Positions 43,351 to 52,070 of a DNA stretch of 64,000 bases are shown here, piece by piece. Every line of letters starts with the position of its first letter. Positions within the stretch are counted from its first letter, which is position 1. Both the position numbers and the translations under genes were made by a program. This DNA is from Streptomyces griseomycini (GTDB taxonomy: Bacteria; Actinomycetota; Actinomycetes; Streptomycetales; Streptomycetaceae). A model generated the notes under the pieces. That model did no database searches, was not told the origin of the DNA, and saw only the letters and a list, made by a program, of their open reading frames with translations. Where the stretch lies: NCBI RefSeq assembly GCF_014203535.1, contig NZ_JACHJI010000003.1, forward strand, positions 289,707 through 353,706, in the 5' to 3' direction.

Positions 43351-44352
43351 GTGACGAACGGTCAGCCCATCCCGGTGGTCGTCGACTGCGACACCGGTGT
43401 CGACGACGCCCTGGCCCTGCTGTTCGCCGTGCGCCACCCGGGGATCGACCTGCGCGCGGTGACCTGCGTGGCCGGGAACACGGACGTGGACGGCGTCGTC
43501 CGCAACACGCTGACCGTGCTGGAGCAGGCGGGCGCGGGCGACGTCCCGGTGGCCCGGGGCGCCGGGCGTCCGCTGATCGAGGCGCCGCGCTCGGCGCGCC
43601 ACGTCCACGGCCACGACGGCATGGGCGACCTCGGCCTGCCCGCCCCGCGCCGCACCCCGGCCGACGTGGACGCGGTGACCCTGCTGCGCCGCGAGATCCT
43701 CGCCTCGCCGCGTCCGGTGACCCTGGTGCCCACCGCCCCGCTGACCAACGTCGCCCTGCTGCTGCGCACCCATCCCGAGGTCACCCGCAACATCGAGCGG
43801 ATCGTCTTCATGGGCGGTGCGGCGGGCGCCGGGAACGCCACGCCGGTCGCGGAGTTCAACGTCTGGCACGATCCGGAGGCGGCGGCGATCCTGCTCACCG
43901 CCGGGGTGCCGATCACCATGTACGGGCTGGACGTGTTCACCCGGGTCGTCGTCCCGGCGGCGGACGTGCGCCGGCTGCGCGCGAGCACCGAACCCGGCGC
44001 CCGGCTGGCCGGCGAACTGCTCGCCCACCGCCCGGCCACGCCCGGCAGCCGCCCCGACGACCCGCACGAGGACGCCGGCGGCCTCGGTGACGCGGGCGCG
44101 CTGTGCGCGGTCGCCGACCCGGAGGGGCTGACCACCCACCGGCTCCCCGTCGAGGTCTCCCTGGCCCCCGGCCCGACCCGGGGCCAGACGGTGGTCGACC
44201 GCCGGCCGCGCGTCGGCGAGGCGGAGATCCACGGGGGCGCGCGCGAGCAGCCGCTGGTGGACGTCGGGCTGGACGTGGACGTGGAGCGGTACGTGCGGCT
44301 CTACCTGACGACGGTCGAGGGGCCGGGTGACGGGTCCCGGGTCCCCGGGTGA
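43351..44352 (+). CDS. Nucleoside hydrolase (IunH-like)
   Basis: A 333-residue inosine-uridine nucleoside ribohydrolase family enzyme that cleaves the N-glycosidic bond of nucleosides to base and ribose. The N-terminal DCDTGVDDALAL is the calcium-binding signature, VPTAPLTNVAL and FMGGAAGAGNATPVAEFNVWHDPEAA are the expected active-site segments, and a late aspartate near DDPHEDAGGLGDAGALCAVADP completes the site. GTG 43351 has GAAGGAGG upstream. It follows the ThrRS gene by 38 bases and may be cotranscribed. Confidence 0.9.
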   Translation: MTNGQPIPVVVDCDTGVDDALALLFAVRHPGIDLRAVTCVAGNTDVDGVVRNTLTVLEQAGAGDVPVARGAGRPLIEAPRSARHVHGHDGMGDLGLPAPRRTPADVDAVTLLRREILASPRPVTLVPTAPLTNVALLLRTHPEVTRNIERIVFMGGAAGAGNATPVAEFNVWHDPEAAAILLTAGVPITMYGLDVFTRVVVPAADVRRLRASTEPGARLAGELLAHRPATPGSRPDDPHEDAGGLGDAGALCAVADPEGLTTHRLPVEVSLAPGPTRGQTVVDRRPRVGEAEIHGGAREQPLVDVGLDVDVERYVRLYLTTVEGPGDGSRVPG

Positions 44353-44581
44353 CGGCCTCCCGGGTGACGCGCGCGTGACGTGCGGGGACGGGCCGCGACC
44401 GCTCGTTCCTCCCGCGGGCTCACCGGCCTCCGCGCCGAGCGGCCCGGAAGGATTCCGGCGAACGCGGTCGAAGACGCCCCGCCACACGCGGAGGGGCTTG
44501 CTCCGCTCTGTCGGTGTGTTCACTTTTACGGTGTTGTGGACAGATTCCTGCTGGCACCCGCACACACCCAGAGGAGACCGC

Positions 44582-46285
44582 GTGACCGACCGCCCCACCA
44601 CGCCCGACCCCCGGCCGCCGCACCCCGCCCCCGGCGCCACACCCGACCTCTCCTCCAAGGACCCCGACTGGTGGCGGCAGGCCGTCGTCTACCAGGTCTA
44701 CCCCCGCAGCTTCGCCGACGCCGACGGCGACGGACTCGGCGACCTGCGCGGAGTCACCCGCCGCCTCACCCACCTCGCCGCTCTGGGCGTGGACGCCCTG
44801 TGGCTGAGCCCCTTCTACCCCTCCGAACTGGCCGACGGCGGCTACGACGTCGCCGACCCGCGCGACGTCGACCCGCGCCTGGGCACCCTCGACGACTTCG
44901 ACGCGCTCGTCGCCGAGGCCCACCGGCTCGGCCTGAAGGTGATCGTCGACATCGTCCCCAACCACACCTCCCACCAGCACGTCTGGTTCCAGGAGGCGCT
45001 GCGCGCCGGCCCCGGCTCCCCGGCCCGCGACCGCTACGTCTTCCGCGACGGCCGCGGACCGGGCGGCGAACTGCCGCCCACCGACTGGCAGTCCGTCTTC
45101 GGCGGCAGCGCCTGGCAGCGGGTGCCCGACGGGCAGTGGTACCTGCACCTGTTCGCCGCCGAGCAGCCCGACCTCAACTGGGGCCACCCGGAGGTCCGCG
45201 CCGACGCCCGCACCACCCTGCGGTTCTGGGCCGACCGGGGCGTGGACGGCTTCCGCGTCGACGTCGCGCACGCCCTCGTCAAGGACCTGGGCGAGCCGCT
45301 GCGCGACCTCGGCGCGCCCGAGCTGAGCGACGAGGCGGCCCTCGCCGGGTTCCCGCCCGGCACGCACCCCTTCTACGACCGCGACGAGGTGCACGAGATC
45401 TACCGCGACTGGCGCAAGATCCTCGACGCCTACTCCCCGCCCCGCATGGCCGTCGCCGAGGCCTGGGTCCCCGGTGCCCGCCGCGCGCTGTACGCCCGCC
45501 CGGACGAACTGGGCCAGGCCTTCAACTTCGAGTACCTGAAGACCCCATGGGACGCCGGCGCGCTCCGCCGGGTGATCACCGACTCGCTGGCGACCGCCCG
45601 GGCCGCCGGTGCCTCGGCGACCTGGGTGCTCTCCAACCACGACGTCGTCCGCCACGCCTCCCGCCTGATGCTGCCGCCCGGCACGGACGAGAACGCCTGG
45701 CTGCTGTCCGGCGGCCGCGCCCCCGCCGTCGACCCGGACGCGGGACTGCGCCGGGCCCGCGCCGCCACCCTGCTGATGCTGGCGCTGCCCGGCTCGGCGT
45801 ACGTCTACCAGGGCGAGGAACTCGGCCTGCCCGAGGTCGCCGACCTGCCCACCGAGGTGCTCCAGGACCCGATCTGGGAGCAGACGGGGCGGGTCCGCAA
45901 GGGCCGCGACGGATGCCGGGTGCCGCTGCCGTGGACGGCCACCGGGCCGTCGTACGGCTTCGGCCCGGGCGGCGCCTGGTTGCCGCAGCCGCCCGGCTTC
46001 GCCGCGTACGCCGTCGAGGCCCAGGACGGGACCGAGGGCTCGACCCTGGAGCTGTACCGCACGGCGCTGCGGCTGCGCCGCAAGCTGCTCTCGGGCGAGA
46101 CGCTGACCTGGGCGGAGGAGACCCCGGACGGGGTGCTCCAGTTCGACCGCGGCGACGGCTGGCGCTGCGTGACCAACCTGTCCCCCGACCCGGTCGGCCT
46201 CCCCGCGGGCGAGGTCCTGCTGACCAGCGCGCCCCTGGAGGACGGCCGGCTGGGCCCCGACACGACGGCGTGGCTGGGCCGCTGA
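44582..46285 (+). CDS. GH13 alpha-glucosidase (oligo-1,6-glucosidase/trehalose hydrolase-like)
   Basis: A 567-residue cytoplasmic glycoside hydrolase family 13 enzyme. Conserved regions are visible in order: VDIVPNHTS (region I), DGFRVDVAHAL with the nucleophile Asp (II), AVAEAWVPG with the acid/base Glu (III) and LSNHDVVRHASR with the third acid (IV). There is no signal peptide. It releases glucose from short alpha-glucosides. GTG 44582 has AGAGGAG just upstream. The 229-base upstream gap holds AT-richer sequence but no sugar-repressor palindrome I could define, and no ABC transporter is adjacent. Confidence 0.92.
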   Translation: MTDRPTTPDPRPPHPAPGATPDLSSKDPDWWRQAVVYQVYPRSFADADGDGLGDLRGVTRRLTHLAALGVDALWLSPFYPSELADGGYDVADPRDVDPRLGTLDDFDALVAEAHRLGLKVIVDIVPNHTSHQHVWFQEALRAGPGSPARDRYVFRDGRGPGGELPPTDWQSVFGGSAWQRVPDGQWYLHLFAAEQPDLNWGHPEVRADARTTLRFWADRGVDGFRVDVAHALVKDLGEPLRDLGAPELSDEAALAGFPPGTHPFYDRDEVHEIYRDWRKILDAYSPPRMAVAEAWVPGARRALYARPDELGQAFNFEYLKTPWDAGALRRVITDSLATARAAGASATWVLSNHDVVRHASRLMLPPGTDENAWLLSGGRAPAVDPDAGLRRARAATLLMLALPGSAYVYQGEELGLPEVADLPTEVLQDPIWEQTGRVRKGRDGCRVPLPWTATGPSYGFGPGGAWLPQPPGFAAYAVEAQDGTEGSTLELYRTALRLRRKLLSGETLTWAEETPDGVLQFDRGDGWRCVTNLSPDPVGLPAGEVLLTSAPLEDGRLGPDTTAWLGR

Positions 46286-46299
46286 GCCGGGCACCACGC

Positions 46300-46336
46300 G
46301 GTCCCGGCCGGGCCTCCTCGGAGGCGGGCCGGGACC
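46300..46336. terminator. Bidirectional terminator
   Basis: A 10-bp outer stem (46300-46309 with 46327-46336) with an inner 6-bp stem (46312-46317 with 46320-46325), between the convergent alpha-glucosidase and zinc-ribbon genes. Confidence 0.8.
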
Positions 46337-46353
46337 GGTCGGACCGGACCGGG

Positions 46354-46740
46354 TCAGGCCGTGTCCGCGGGCCGTGGATCCGGGGCGGGGGCGGGCGCCG
46401 GCTGCGGGTGGCCGTCGGCCCCCAGCAGCGGGGCCAGATGGCGCTCGGGACGGAGCAGCCCCTTCGCCGGGACGCGGCTGCGCGGCGCGTCCGGGGTGCC
46501 CGGCAGCGGTACGGGGCGCCGGGCGACCAGGTGGCCGACCCAGTGGCGCCCGCAGTGTTCGCAGGGCGGGGCGCCGTCCGCGGTGTACGGGGACGGGACG
46601 GCGACGTTGTCCCGGTAGAAGTACTCCCACTCCTCCCCGCGACCGTCCAGATTGCGCTGGACGTCGTAGTCCACGCTCCAGCGGTGCCAGCAGGCGCCGC
46701 AGGTGAACTCGACCCGTTCGACGGCAAGCTCGGTGATCAC
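46354..46740 (-). CDS. Zinc-ribbon protein of unknown function
   Basis: A 128-residue protein with two CxxC knuckles (CGACW at about residue 14 and CEHCG at about 60) that can hold one zinc, and a Pro-rich C-terminal tail. GTG 46740 has AGGAGG nine bases upstream. No catalytic domain is recognised; such small zinc-ribbon proteins in streptomycetes may bind nucleic acid or partner proteins. A large hairpin lies 50 bases upstream of the start. Confidence 0.75.
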   Translation of the reverse strand: MITELAVERVEFTCGACWHRWSVDYDVQRNLDGRGEEWEYFYRDNVAVPSPYTADGAPPCEHCGRHWVGHLVARRPVPLPGTPDAPRSRVPAKGLLRPERHLAPLLGADGHPQPAPAPAPDPRPADTA

Positions 46741-46788
46741 GTCGGAACACCTCCTGTGCCTGCTTACTCCTGCTTCCTCCCACCTTGC

Positions 46789-46834
46789 CCCGTCGTCCGG
46801 CCCGCCGCTACACCGTCGCGGGCCGGACGACGGG
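46789..46834. other. Strong hairpin between divergent genes
   Basis: A perfect 17-bp inverted repeat (46789-46805 with 46818-46834) with a 12-base loop. It sits between genes that point away from each other, where no terminator is expected. It could be a regulatory site, an RNA hairpin in an upstream leader, or the end of an unannotated transcript. Confidence 0.65.
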
Positions 46835-46992
46835 CGGACCCGTGCGCGGGGCCACCCGTACGGGGCACCACCGCGGGCGGGCTGCGCGGACACCCCGCGA
46901 GAATCACTCCCGGGCGTGTCCGTGACACCCGCGGCCCGGAGCCCGAAGTCCCCAGCCAGAAGTCCCCGGTCCGTGCAGGGAGCCCGCCGCCG

Positions 46993-47775
46993 ATGAACAG
47001 GTCGAGGAAGACAGCGGTCGCCGTGCTGACCGCGGCCGGCGTCCTCGCGGGCGCGTGGCCGGCGGCCGGCCCGTACGCCGCGGCCGGCGACCGCGCCGCC
47101 CCGGCGCACGACGCCCGGGTCCTGTGGGGCGAGGTGACGATCCCGCCCGGGCGGAAGGGCACCGTCGGGGCCGCGGGCTTCACCGGGCCGCTGCCCGGCA
47201 CCGGTTCCACGCTGACCCTGACGGCCCCCGCCGGGGCCCGGGTGACCGGGGTGCCCCTCGACGCCCCGGGCTACCGGGGCGCGGTGGCGGCCGACGGGCG
47301 GACCGCCGCGTACACCGCGGTCTCGGCGGAGCGGCCGTGGCGCGGGGGGACCTTCCCCTTCGTGCTGGCGGTGCCCCCGGACGCCGTGCCCGGGACCCGG
47401 CTGGTCGGCTGCGTCCTGCGGCTGGCCGGCGCGGACGGCGTGACCGGGGCGGCCGGCGGCTGTCAGGTGACCGTGGGGCTGGCCGAGCCGGCCCTGACCC
47501 GCCCGGAGCCCGGTGTGCCGCTCGGCACGCGGCCGGAGATCGCCGGCACGGCCCATCCGGGCGCGCGGGTCACCGTGTCGGACGGGGGCGGCGAGGTGTG
47601 CGCCGCCACCGCCGGCCCCGACGGCCGCTGGAGCTGCACACCCGGTCCGGCCCTCCCGGCCGGCCTCAACCGGCTCCAGGCCGTCGCCGCCCTGAACGGG
47701 GTGAGCGCGGCGAGCGAGCAGATCCAGATCACGGTGGCGGACGCCCCCGCCCGGCAGCGCGCCGCCCGTCAGTAG
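46993..47775 (+). CDS. Exported Ig-like domain protein
   Basis: A 260-residue secreted protein with a signal peptide (NRSRKTAVAVLTAAGVLAGA, cleavage near AAA at about residue 30). It has a beta-rich middle region with one cysteine pair, and a C-terminal bacterial Ig-like domain (about 185-255, PGVPLGTRPEIAGTAHPGARVTV followed by DGRWSC). The Ig-like module typically mediates adhesion or spacing in wall proteins. There is no LPXTG-type anchor. It converges with the next gene, overlapping it by seven bases. Confidence 0.75.
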   Translation: MNRSRKTAVAVLTAAGVLAGAWPAAGPYAAAGDRAAPAHDARVLWGEVTIPPGRKGTVGAAGFTGPLPGTGSTLTLTAPAGARVTGVPLDAPGYRGAVAADGRTAAYTAVSAERPWRGGTFPFVLAVPPDAVPGTRLVGCVLRLAGADGVTGAAGGCQVTVGLAEPALTRPEPGVPLGTRPEIAGTAHPGARVTVSDGGGEVCAATAGPDGRWSCTPGPALPAGLNRLQAVAALNGVSAASEQIQITVADAPARQRAARQ

Positions 47776-48251
47776 CGCACCGCCCGCTCCACCTCGGGGC
47801 GGGCGCCCTCGGGCAGGTCGTGGGTGCTGCGCGCGGTGGCCGTCGCGGACCCGCCGGGCGGTACGTCGTCCACGGTGACGACCACCACGTCGAGCAGTCC
47901 GCCGTCCGGGTCGGTGAAGTGGACCTGGACCAGGAAGGTCCGGGCCGCGTCGTCGGTGTTGCGCGCGGTGACCCCGACCGTGCTGCGCCCGTCCGGGGCG
48001 ACGGACGGGGAGCCGAGGGCGACGTCCTTCCCGACGTCGAGGTTCCGCACGAGGTCCTCGAACCGGCGTCCGGCCTCCGCCGTCGCCGACTCCCACACCT
48101 CGGTGGCCCGGGAGGCCAGGGAGGAGGCGGGCGGCTCGGCGGGCTCCGGCTCCCCGTCGGTGCACCCGGCCGCCCCGACGGCCGGCAGGACCGCCGCGAG
48201 CACCGCCGCTCCCGCTCCGGCCGCCCCGTGCCCGCGTCGTCGTCCGGCCAT
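47769..48251 (-). CDS. Small lipoprotein
   Basis: A 160-residue lipoprotein with a signal peptide ending in VGAAGC (lipobox). A short acidic/Pro linker is followed by a beta-sandwich-like domain (VGVTARNTDDAARTFLVQVHFTD and VVVVTVDDVPPGGSATATA) of the FxLYD/DUF-type that stabilises extracellular complexes. No specific family name is assigned. It tail-overlaps the exported Ig-like protein gene. Confidence 0.75.
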   Translation of the reverse strand: MAGRRRGHGAAGAGAAVLAAVLPAVGAAGCTDGEPEPAEPPASSLASRATEVWESATAEAGRRFEDLVRNLDVGKDVALGSPSVAPDGRSTVGVTARNTDDAARTFLVQVHFTDPDGGLLDVVVVTVDDVPPGGSATATARSTHDLPEGARPEVERAVRY

Positions 48252-48291
48252 GTCGTCGTCTCCCGGAGCGGGTCCCCCCGAGGAGGGGCGG

Positions 48292-48663
48292 TCAGACGTG
48301 TCCCGGACCGCCGCTGCCGAAGCCGCCGCTGGAGCCGGGCATCCAGCGTTTGCGCTGCTGGTCCTTCCCCGTCCTGGATCCGGCGTGATGGAGCTCGTAG
48401 GGCATGAGCCGCGCGCCGTCCTTCGACGTCAGCGGCACCTCGTCCGGCTCCCGCACCTCCCGCGTCTCACGGATCGCGCCGCCGTCCGGCAGTCTCGGCT
48501 GCTCCTCGGGGGCGGGGCGGGGTTCCTCGCGGTCCATGACCCGCATGCCGACACGTACGGCCCAGACCAGCGCGCCGGCCACCACCAGCCCGCCGATGAA
48601 GGCCGCGACCAGGTTCCACACGTGCTGACTTGCGGCCAGAAGTTCATACGCTGCCGTGCTCAT
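48292..48663 (-). CDS. DUF6479-type membrane protein
   Basis: A 123-residue protein with one N-terminal membrane helix (WNLVAAFIGGLVVAGALVWAV), then a charged cytoplasmic region and a Gly/Ser-rich basic C-terminus (QQRKRWMPGSSGG). The pattern is that of the DUF6479 family common in Streptomyces; function unknown. It lies 40 bases upstream of the small lipoprotein gene on the same strand and may be cotranscribed. Confidence 0.75.
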   Translation of the reverse strand: MSTAAYELLAASQHVWNLVAAFIGGLVVAGALVWAVRVGMRVMDREEPRPAPEEQPRLPDGGAIRETREVREPDEVPLTSKDGARLMPYELHHAGSRTGKDQQRKRWMPGSSGGFGSGGPGHV

Positions 48664-49173
48664 GGTCTGATTATGGCCGAGGAAATGAGATAAAGCGCCC
48701 GGAATGTCCGATCGGAGAGGGGGTCCGCGGACCGCCCCCGTGCCTCCCCCGGGCACCCTTCGTGCGCCCCTCGTTCGGCCGTCCCGGCGGGCGGCCCGCC
48801 CCGGGGGGTGGCAGATTGCGGCCAGAGGGAAGGCCGGGACGGGCCGTCGCGTCCCCACGTGTGCAGCTCGGGGCCCGGCCCCGGCCTTCCCGCACCGCAC
48901 CCCGGGGCCGTCCGCACGGGGAACGCGTCCGGCGGGACGCCGGCGCCGACGAGGACGCGGACCACCCGCCCCGGCCACCGCCCGGAAGGCCCGGGCCGTC
49001 GCCGTGGCCGGGACGGGTGGACGGACCGGGTGGACGCTGCGGGGGAGCGGCGGGGGGAAGTGGCACATCTGTCTCCGCCGCGACAGGTTTTCCGCCGGGC
49101 CGACTAGAGTTCCCCTGCGGGGAACCCGTCCCCGCGGCGGGCCGTTCCTCCCGCGGTCCGCGGGAAGGTGTGC
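48664..49173. other. 510-base gap with the merR promoter at its right end
   Basis: I see no convincing gene here; open frames on both strands have shadow-type Arg/Pro/Gly composition. The right end carries a -10-like TAGAGT (49105-49110) and the perfect inverted repeat GTTCCCC-TGC-GGGGAAC (49109-49125), followed by the GGAAGG ribosome-binding site of the MerR gene. Confidence 0.6.
49109..49125. promoter_or_regulatory. Inverted repeat at the merR promoter
   Basis: GTTCCCC and GGGGAAC with a TGC centre form a perfect 7-bp dyad that overlaps the end of the -10-like box TAGAGT. By position it fits an autoregulatory operator of the MerR-type protein encoded 49 bases downstream. Confidence 0.5.
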
Positions 49174-49554
49174 ATGCCCCCGGAAGGTCAGCCGTACGCC
49201 GACGGCCGGCAGCCGGACGAAGACCGGCCCCCCGTCGCCGACCGGCTCGACGACGACCACTTCCCGGCCTACACCATGGGCAGGGCCGCGGAACTGGTCG
49301 GAGCCACACCCGCCTTCCTCCGTGCCCTGGGCGAGGCGCGGCTGATCACCCCGATGCGGTCCCGGGGCGGTCACCGCCGCTACTCGCGCCACCAGCTGCG
49401 GCTGGCCGCCCGGGCCCGGGAACTCGTCGACCAGGGGACGCCGGTCGACGCCGCGTGCCGCATCATCAGCCTGGAGGACCGGCTGGAACGGGCCGAGCGG
49501 GCCAACGAGGAGCTGCGCCGGAGCGACGGGGGCGCCGCCCCCGGATACCGGTGA
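49174..49554 (+). CDS. MerR-like HTH regulator
   Basis: A 126-residue protein with a MerR-type winged HTH in its middle (residues 34-90, YTMGRAAELVGATPAFLRALGEARLI then RSRGGHRRYSRHQLR) and a short coiled-coil tail (EDRLERAERANEELR). There is no effector domain, as in small MerR-like proteins such as BldC/SoxR-minimal forms. ATG 49174 has GGAAGG six bases upstream. A palindrome overlaps its promoter. It precedes the cold-shock gene by 252 bases. Confidence 0.85.
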   Translation: MPPEGQPYADGRQPDEDRPPVADRLDDDHFPAYTMGRAAELVGATPAFLRALGEARLITPMRSRGGHRRYSRHQLRLAARARELVDQGTPVDAACRIISLEDRLERAERANEELRRSDGGAAPGYR

Positions 49555-49806
49555 AAAATCTGTCGCCGCCGGAACAGAAATTCAATCCCCTCCGCGGAAA
49601 TATCTCTCCCGAAGGCGGGACATGAATCAGGCGCCGAAGTTTTCCTGGTAATTTTCCTCTTCTCGTTCCGGCCGCTTTCCGTGCTAGGCTGGCGTCAGTT
49701 GCAGTTGTGGTTGCCAGTTTGCTACCGGTTCTCCGGGCAGGTGATCATCGCGACGATGAGGGGATTCGTGAAGTGCGATTCCTCGGCACTGTCTCAGGAG
49801 ATTGAT

Positions 49807-50010
49807 ATGGCCACCGGTACCGTGAAGTGGTTCAACTCGGAAAAGGGCTTCGGCTTCATCGAGCAGGACGGCGGCGGCGCCGACGTCTTCGCCCACTACT
49901 CGAACATCGCCACCTCGGGCTTCCGCGAGCTCCAGGAGGGCCAGAAGGTGACCTTCGACGTCACCCAGGGCCAGAAGGGCCCGCAGGCGGAGAACATCGT
50001 TCCCGCCTGA
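49807..50010 (+). CDS. Cold shock protein (CspA family)
   Basis: A 67-residue single OB-fold RNA chaperone with both RNP motifs intact (KGFGFIEQ and VFAHYS). It binds single-stranded RNA and DNA. A -10-like TAGGCT (49685-49690) predicts a leader of about 110 bases, the length range of cold-shock leaders that refold at low temperature. ATG 49807 follows AGGAGATTGAT. A UUCG-loop terminator follows the stop. Confidence 0.97.
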   Translation: MATGTVKWFNSEKGFGFIEQDGGGADVFAHYSNIATSGFRELQEGQKVTFDVTQGQKGPQAENIVPA

Positions 50011-50047
50011 CCCGTACGCGGGGATTCACCCGTACGCAGGTATTCGG

Positions 50048-50077
50048 CAGGGGTCCGCACTTCGGTGCGGGCCCCTG
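50048..50077 (+). terminator. Terminator after the cold-shock gene
   Basis: A 13-bp stem (50048-50060 with 50065-50077) closed by a TTCG tetraloop, which is exceptionally stable in RNA. Confidence 0.88.
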
Positions 50078-50132
50078 TTCCGCATTTCCCCTGTCCCCTT
50101 CTCCGGGGACGGTCCCCTTTCCGGGGACGGCC

Positions 50133-51020
50133 TCAGCGCGTCCGCAGCTCCTCCGCCCTCAGCGCGTCCACCGCGATCCGTGCCGCCGTGCCGATGACCG
50201 CGTCGGCCGCCGGAAGAGTGGCGGCGGTGTGCGCGGTCCGGGTGAAAACGGCGACGGCGTAACGGCCTCCGTCGGGGTACTCGACGACGCCCACCTCGTT
50301 GCGCAGGGTCGGCAGGCTGCCGGTCTTGCCGGCGACGTGCACGTCGTCGAAGGGGAAACCGGAGGCCAGCCGGTGCGGCCACACCTGGAGCCCCAGGATC
50401 CGCCGGACGGCCGCACCGTGCTCCGGCGTGCAGGCCTCGTCCCGCCAGACCGCGCCCAGCAGCCGGGTCATGTCGCGCGGCGTGCTGCGGTTGGTGCGGG
50501 CCGGGTCGAGCGCCCGCAGCCGGGTGATGACGTGCGGGTCGGCGAGCGCCCGGGCGCCGCCGGGACCGGCGTCCTCCCGGACGGTGGCGAGCATCTCGCC
50601 GAAGCTGTGCACGGCGAGCGTCCGCGTGAGGCCGAGCCGGGCCGTCGTGGCGTTGACGGCGTCGAGGCCGACGCGGCGCAGCAGCAGGTCGGCGGCCGCG
50701 TTGTCGCTGACCGTCATCATCAGCAACGCCAGGTCGCGCAGCGACATCCGGACCGTGTCCAGCATGGCGGCCAGTCCGGTCGGGCCCGCGGTGCGCCCGG
50801 CCGGCGGGCACTCGACCTGCTCGGTGAGGTCCAGCCGGCCCGCCGCCGCGTGCTCGTGCAGGGTGACCAGCAGACACAGCTTGTGGACGCTGGCCGTGCA
50901 CACGGGCCGGTCCGCGCCGACGTCGAGCTGCGCCCCGGAGTCGATGCCGACGGCGTGCAGCCAGCCGGTGACCCCGGCGTCGGCGAAGGCCGCGTGGATG
51001 CGGGCGAGGGCGTCGGTCAC
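50133..51020 (-). CDS. Cytoplasmic penicillin-recognising protein, BlaB-like
   Basis: A 295-residue protein with the class A beta-lactamase fold motifs SVHK (S44, K47), SDN (in TVSDNAAAD) and KTG (in AGKTGSLPTL), but no signal peptide or lipobox. Its GTG start overlaps the stop of the LysR gene (GTGA). This arrangement and the cytoplasmic location match BlaB of Streptomyces cacaoi, which together with the LysR protein BlaA is needed for beta-lactamase induction. It may therefore be a sensor rather than a resistance enzyme. An active hydrolase cannot be ruled out. Confidence 0.82.
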   Translation of the reverse strand: MTDALARIHAAFADAGVTGWLHAVGIDSGAQLDVGADRPVCTASVHKLCLLVTLHEHAAAGRLDLTEQVECPPAGRTAGPTGLAAMLDTVRMSLRDLALLMMTVSDNAAADLLLRRVGLDAVNATTARLGLTRTLAVHSFGEMLATVREDAGPGGARALADPHVITRLRALDPARTNRSTPRDMTRLLGAVWRDEACTPEHGAAVRRILGLQVWPHRLASGFPFDDVHVAGKTGSLPTLRNEVGVVEYPDGGRYAVAVFTRTAHTAATLPAADAVIGTAARIAVDALRAEELRTR

Positions 51021-51985
51021 AGCCAGTACTCCGATGCCGGGCGCAGGTGCAGCGGGCGGGTCGGCGCGTCGGGGGTCGCGCCGGCGGTGGTGCGCAGCGC
51101 GTGCGTGGCCGCCTCGGCGAAGGCCTGCACGGCGGCGTCCCCGCGCCCCTTGGACCAGGCGGCGGAGTGCCGCCAGGCCAGCGGCGCGCCGGTGAGCGGC
51201 CGCCAGACGACGTCCGGGTCCCCGTCCCCCGCGGACGGCGGCTGGGCGTCGCGCGGGCACAGGGCGACGGCCCCGGCGGACAGCACCAGCCCGCGCACGA
51301 AGCTGGCGCCCTGCCCGTGGCGCACGGCGGCGGGGGTGTAGCCGCCCCGGGCGCAGGCGGTCAGCAGGTCGTCGTAGAGGGCGGGGGCGGCGGTGCGGGG
51401 GAAGAGGATCAGGTCGTAGCCGCTCAGCGCGGCCAGGGGGACCTCGTCGAGCCCGGCCGCCGCGGCCCCGCGTGGCAGCAGGACGCCGAGCTCGCGCCGC
51501 AGCACCGGGCCCAGCTCCAGGCCCGAGACGTCACACGGGTGGTTGACGACGCCGACGTCCAGTTCGTGCGCCGCGAGCCGGGCGAGCTGCTGGGCGGTGG
51601 GCAGTTCGTGCAGTTCCAGCTCCAGGCCGCGGTGGCGCCGCCCGAAGTCCGCGAGCAGGGCGGCGACGGTCTCACCGGAGAGGTCCGGGGGCAGCGCGGC
51701 CCGCAGCAGCCCGGTCTCACCGTCCCGGACGCGGCGCGCGGTGGCCAGGAAGGAATCGGAGCGGGCGAGGAGCTCACGGGCCTCCGCCAGCAGCAGGCGC
51801 CCCGCCTCGGTGATCCTCACCTGACGGCTGGTCCGTTCGAACAGCCGGACGCCCAGCTCGCGCTCCAGCCGCTGGATGCGCTGCGACAGCGGCGGCTGGG
51901 CCATCCCCAGACGGGCCGCGGCACGCCCGAAGTGTGACTCTTCTGCAACAGCCACGAAGCACTCCAGGTGCCGCACCAGGTCCAC
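51017..51985 (-). CDS. LysR family regulator, BlaA-like
   Basis: A 322-residue LysR-type activator with an N-terminal HTH (residues 1-60, FVAVAEESHFGRAAARLGMAQPPLSQRIQRLE) and a two-lobed effector domain. It is divergent from the penicillin-binding protein and beta-lactamase genes across 85 bases and coupled to the BlaB-like gene downstream. By analogy with S. cacaoi BlaA it should activate beta-lactamase in response to beta-lactams or wall fragments. TATCGA repeats in the divergent gap are its candidate sites. Confidence 0.88.
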   Translation of the reverse strand: MDLVRHLECFVAVAEESHFGRAAARLGMAQPPLSQRIQRLERELGVRLFERTSRQVRITEAGRLLLAEARELLARSDSFLATARRVRDGETGLLRAALPPDLSGETVAALLADFGRRHRGLELELHELPTAQQLARLAAHELDVGVVNHPCDVSGLELGPVLRRELGVLLPRGAAAAGLDEVPLAALSGYDLILFPRTAAPALYDDLLTACARGGYTPAAVRHGQGASFVRGLVLSAGAVALCPRDAQPPSAGDGDPDVVWRPLTGAPLAWRHSAAWSKGRGDAAVQAFAEAATHALRTTAGATPDAPTRPLHLRPASEYWL

Positions 51986-51997
51986 GACCAGTCATCA

Positions 51998-52027
51998 TAT
52001 CGAGGGTTTATCGAACCATGATCGATA
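51998..52027. promoter_or_regulatory. TATCGA repeat cluster between lysR and pbp
   Basis: TATCGA occurs at 51998-52003 and 52009-52014 (11 bases apart), and its inverse TCGATA at 52022-52027. The last two form a 6-bp dyad with a 7-bp centre. Spacing by one helical turn in the short divergent gap suggests LysR binding. Confidence 0.55.
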
Positions 52028-52070
52028 CGGGACTTGGACGGACGGCCCCGGGCACTGCTGTCCTCGGGAC

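Noticed and set aside
44353..44581. MalR/AglR-type operator upstream of the alpha-glucosidase
   Set aside because: The AT-richer stretch near 44505-44540 has no inverted repeat matching a LacI-type operator, so I did not annotate one.
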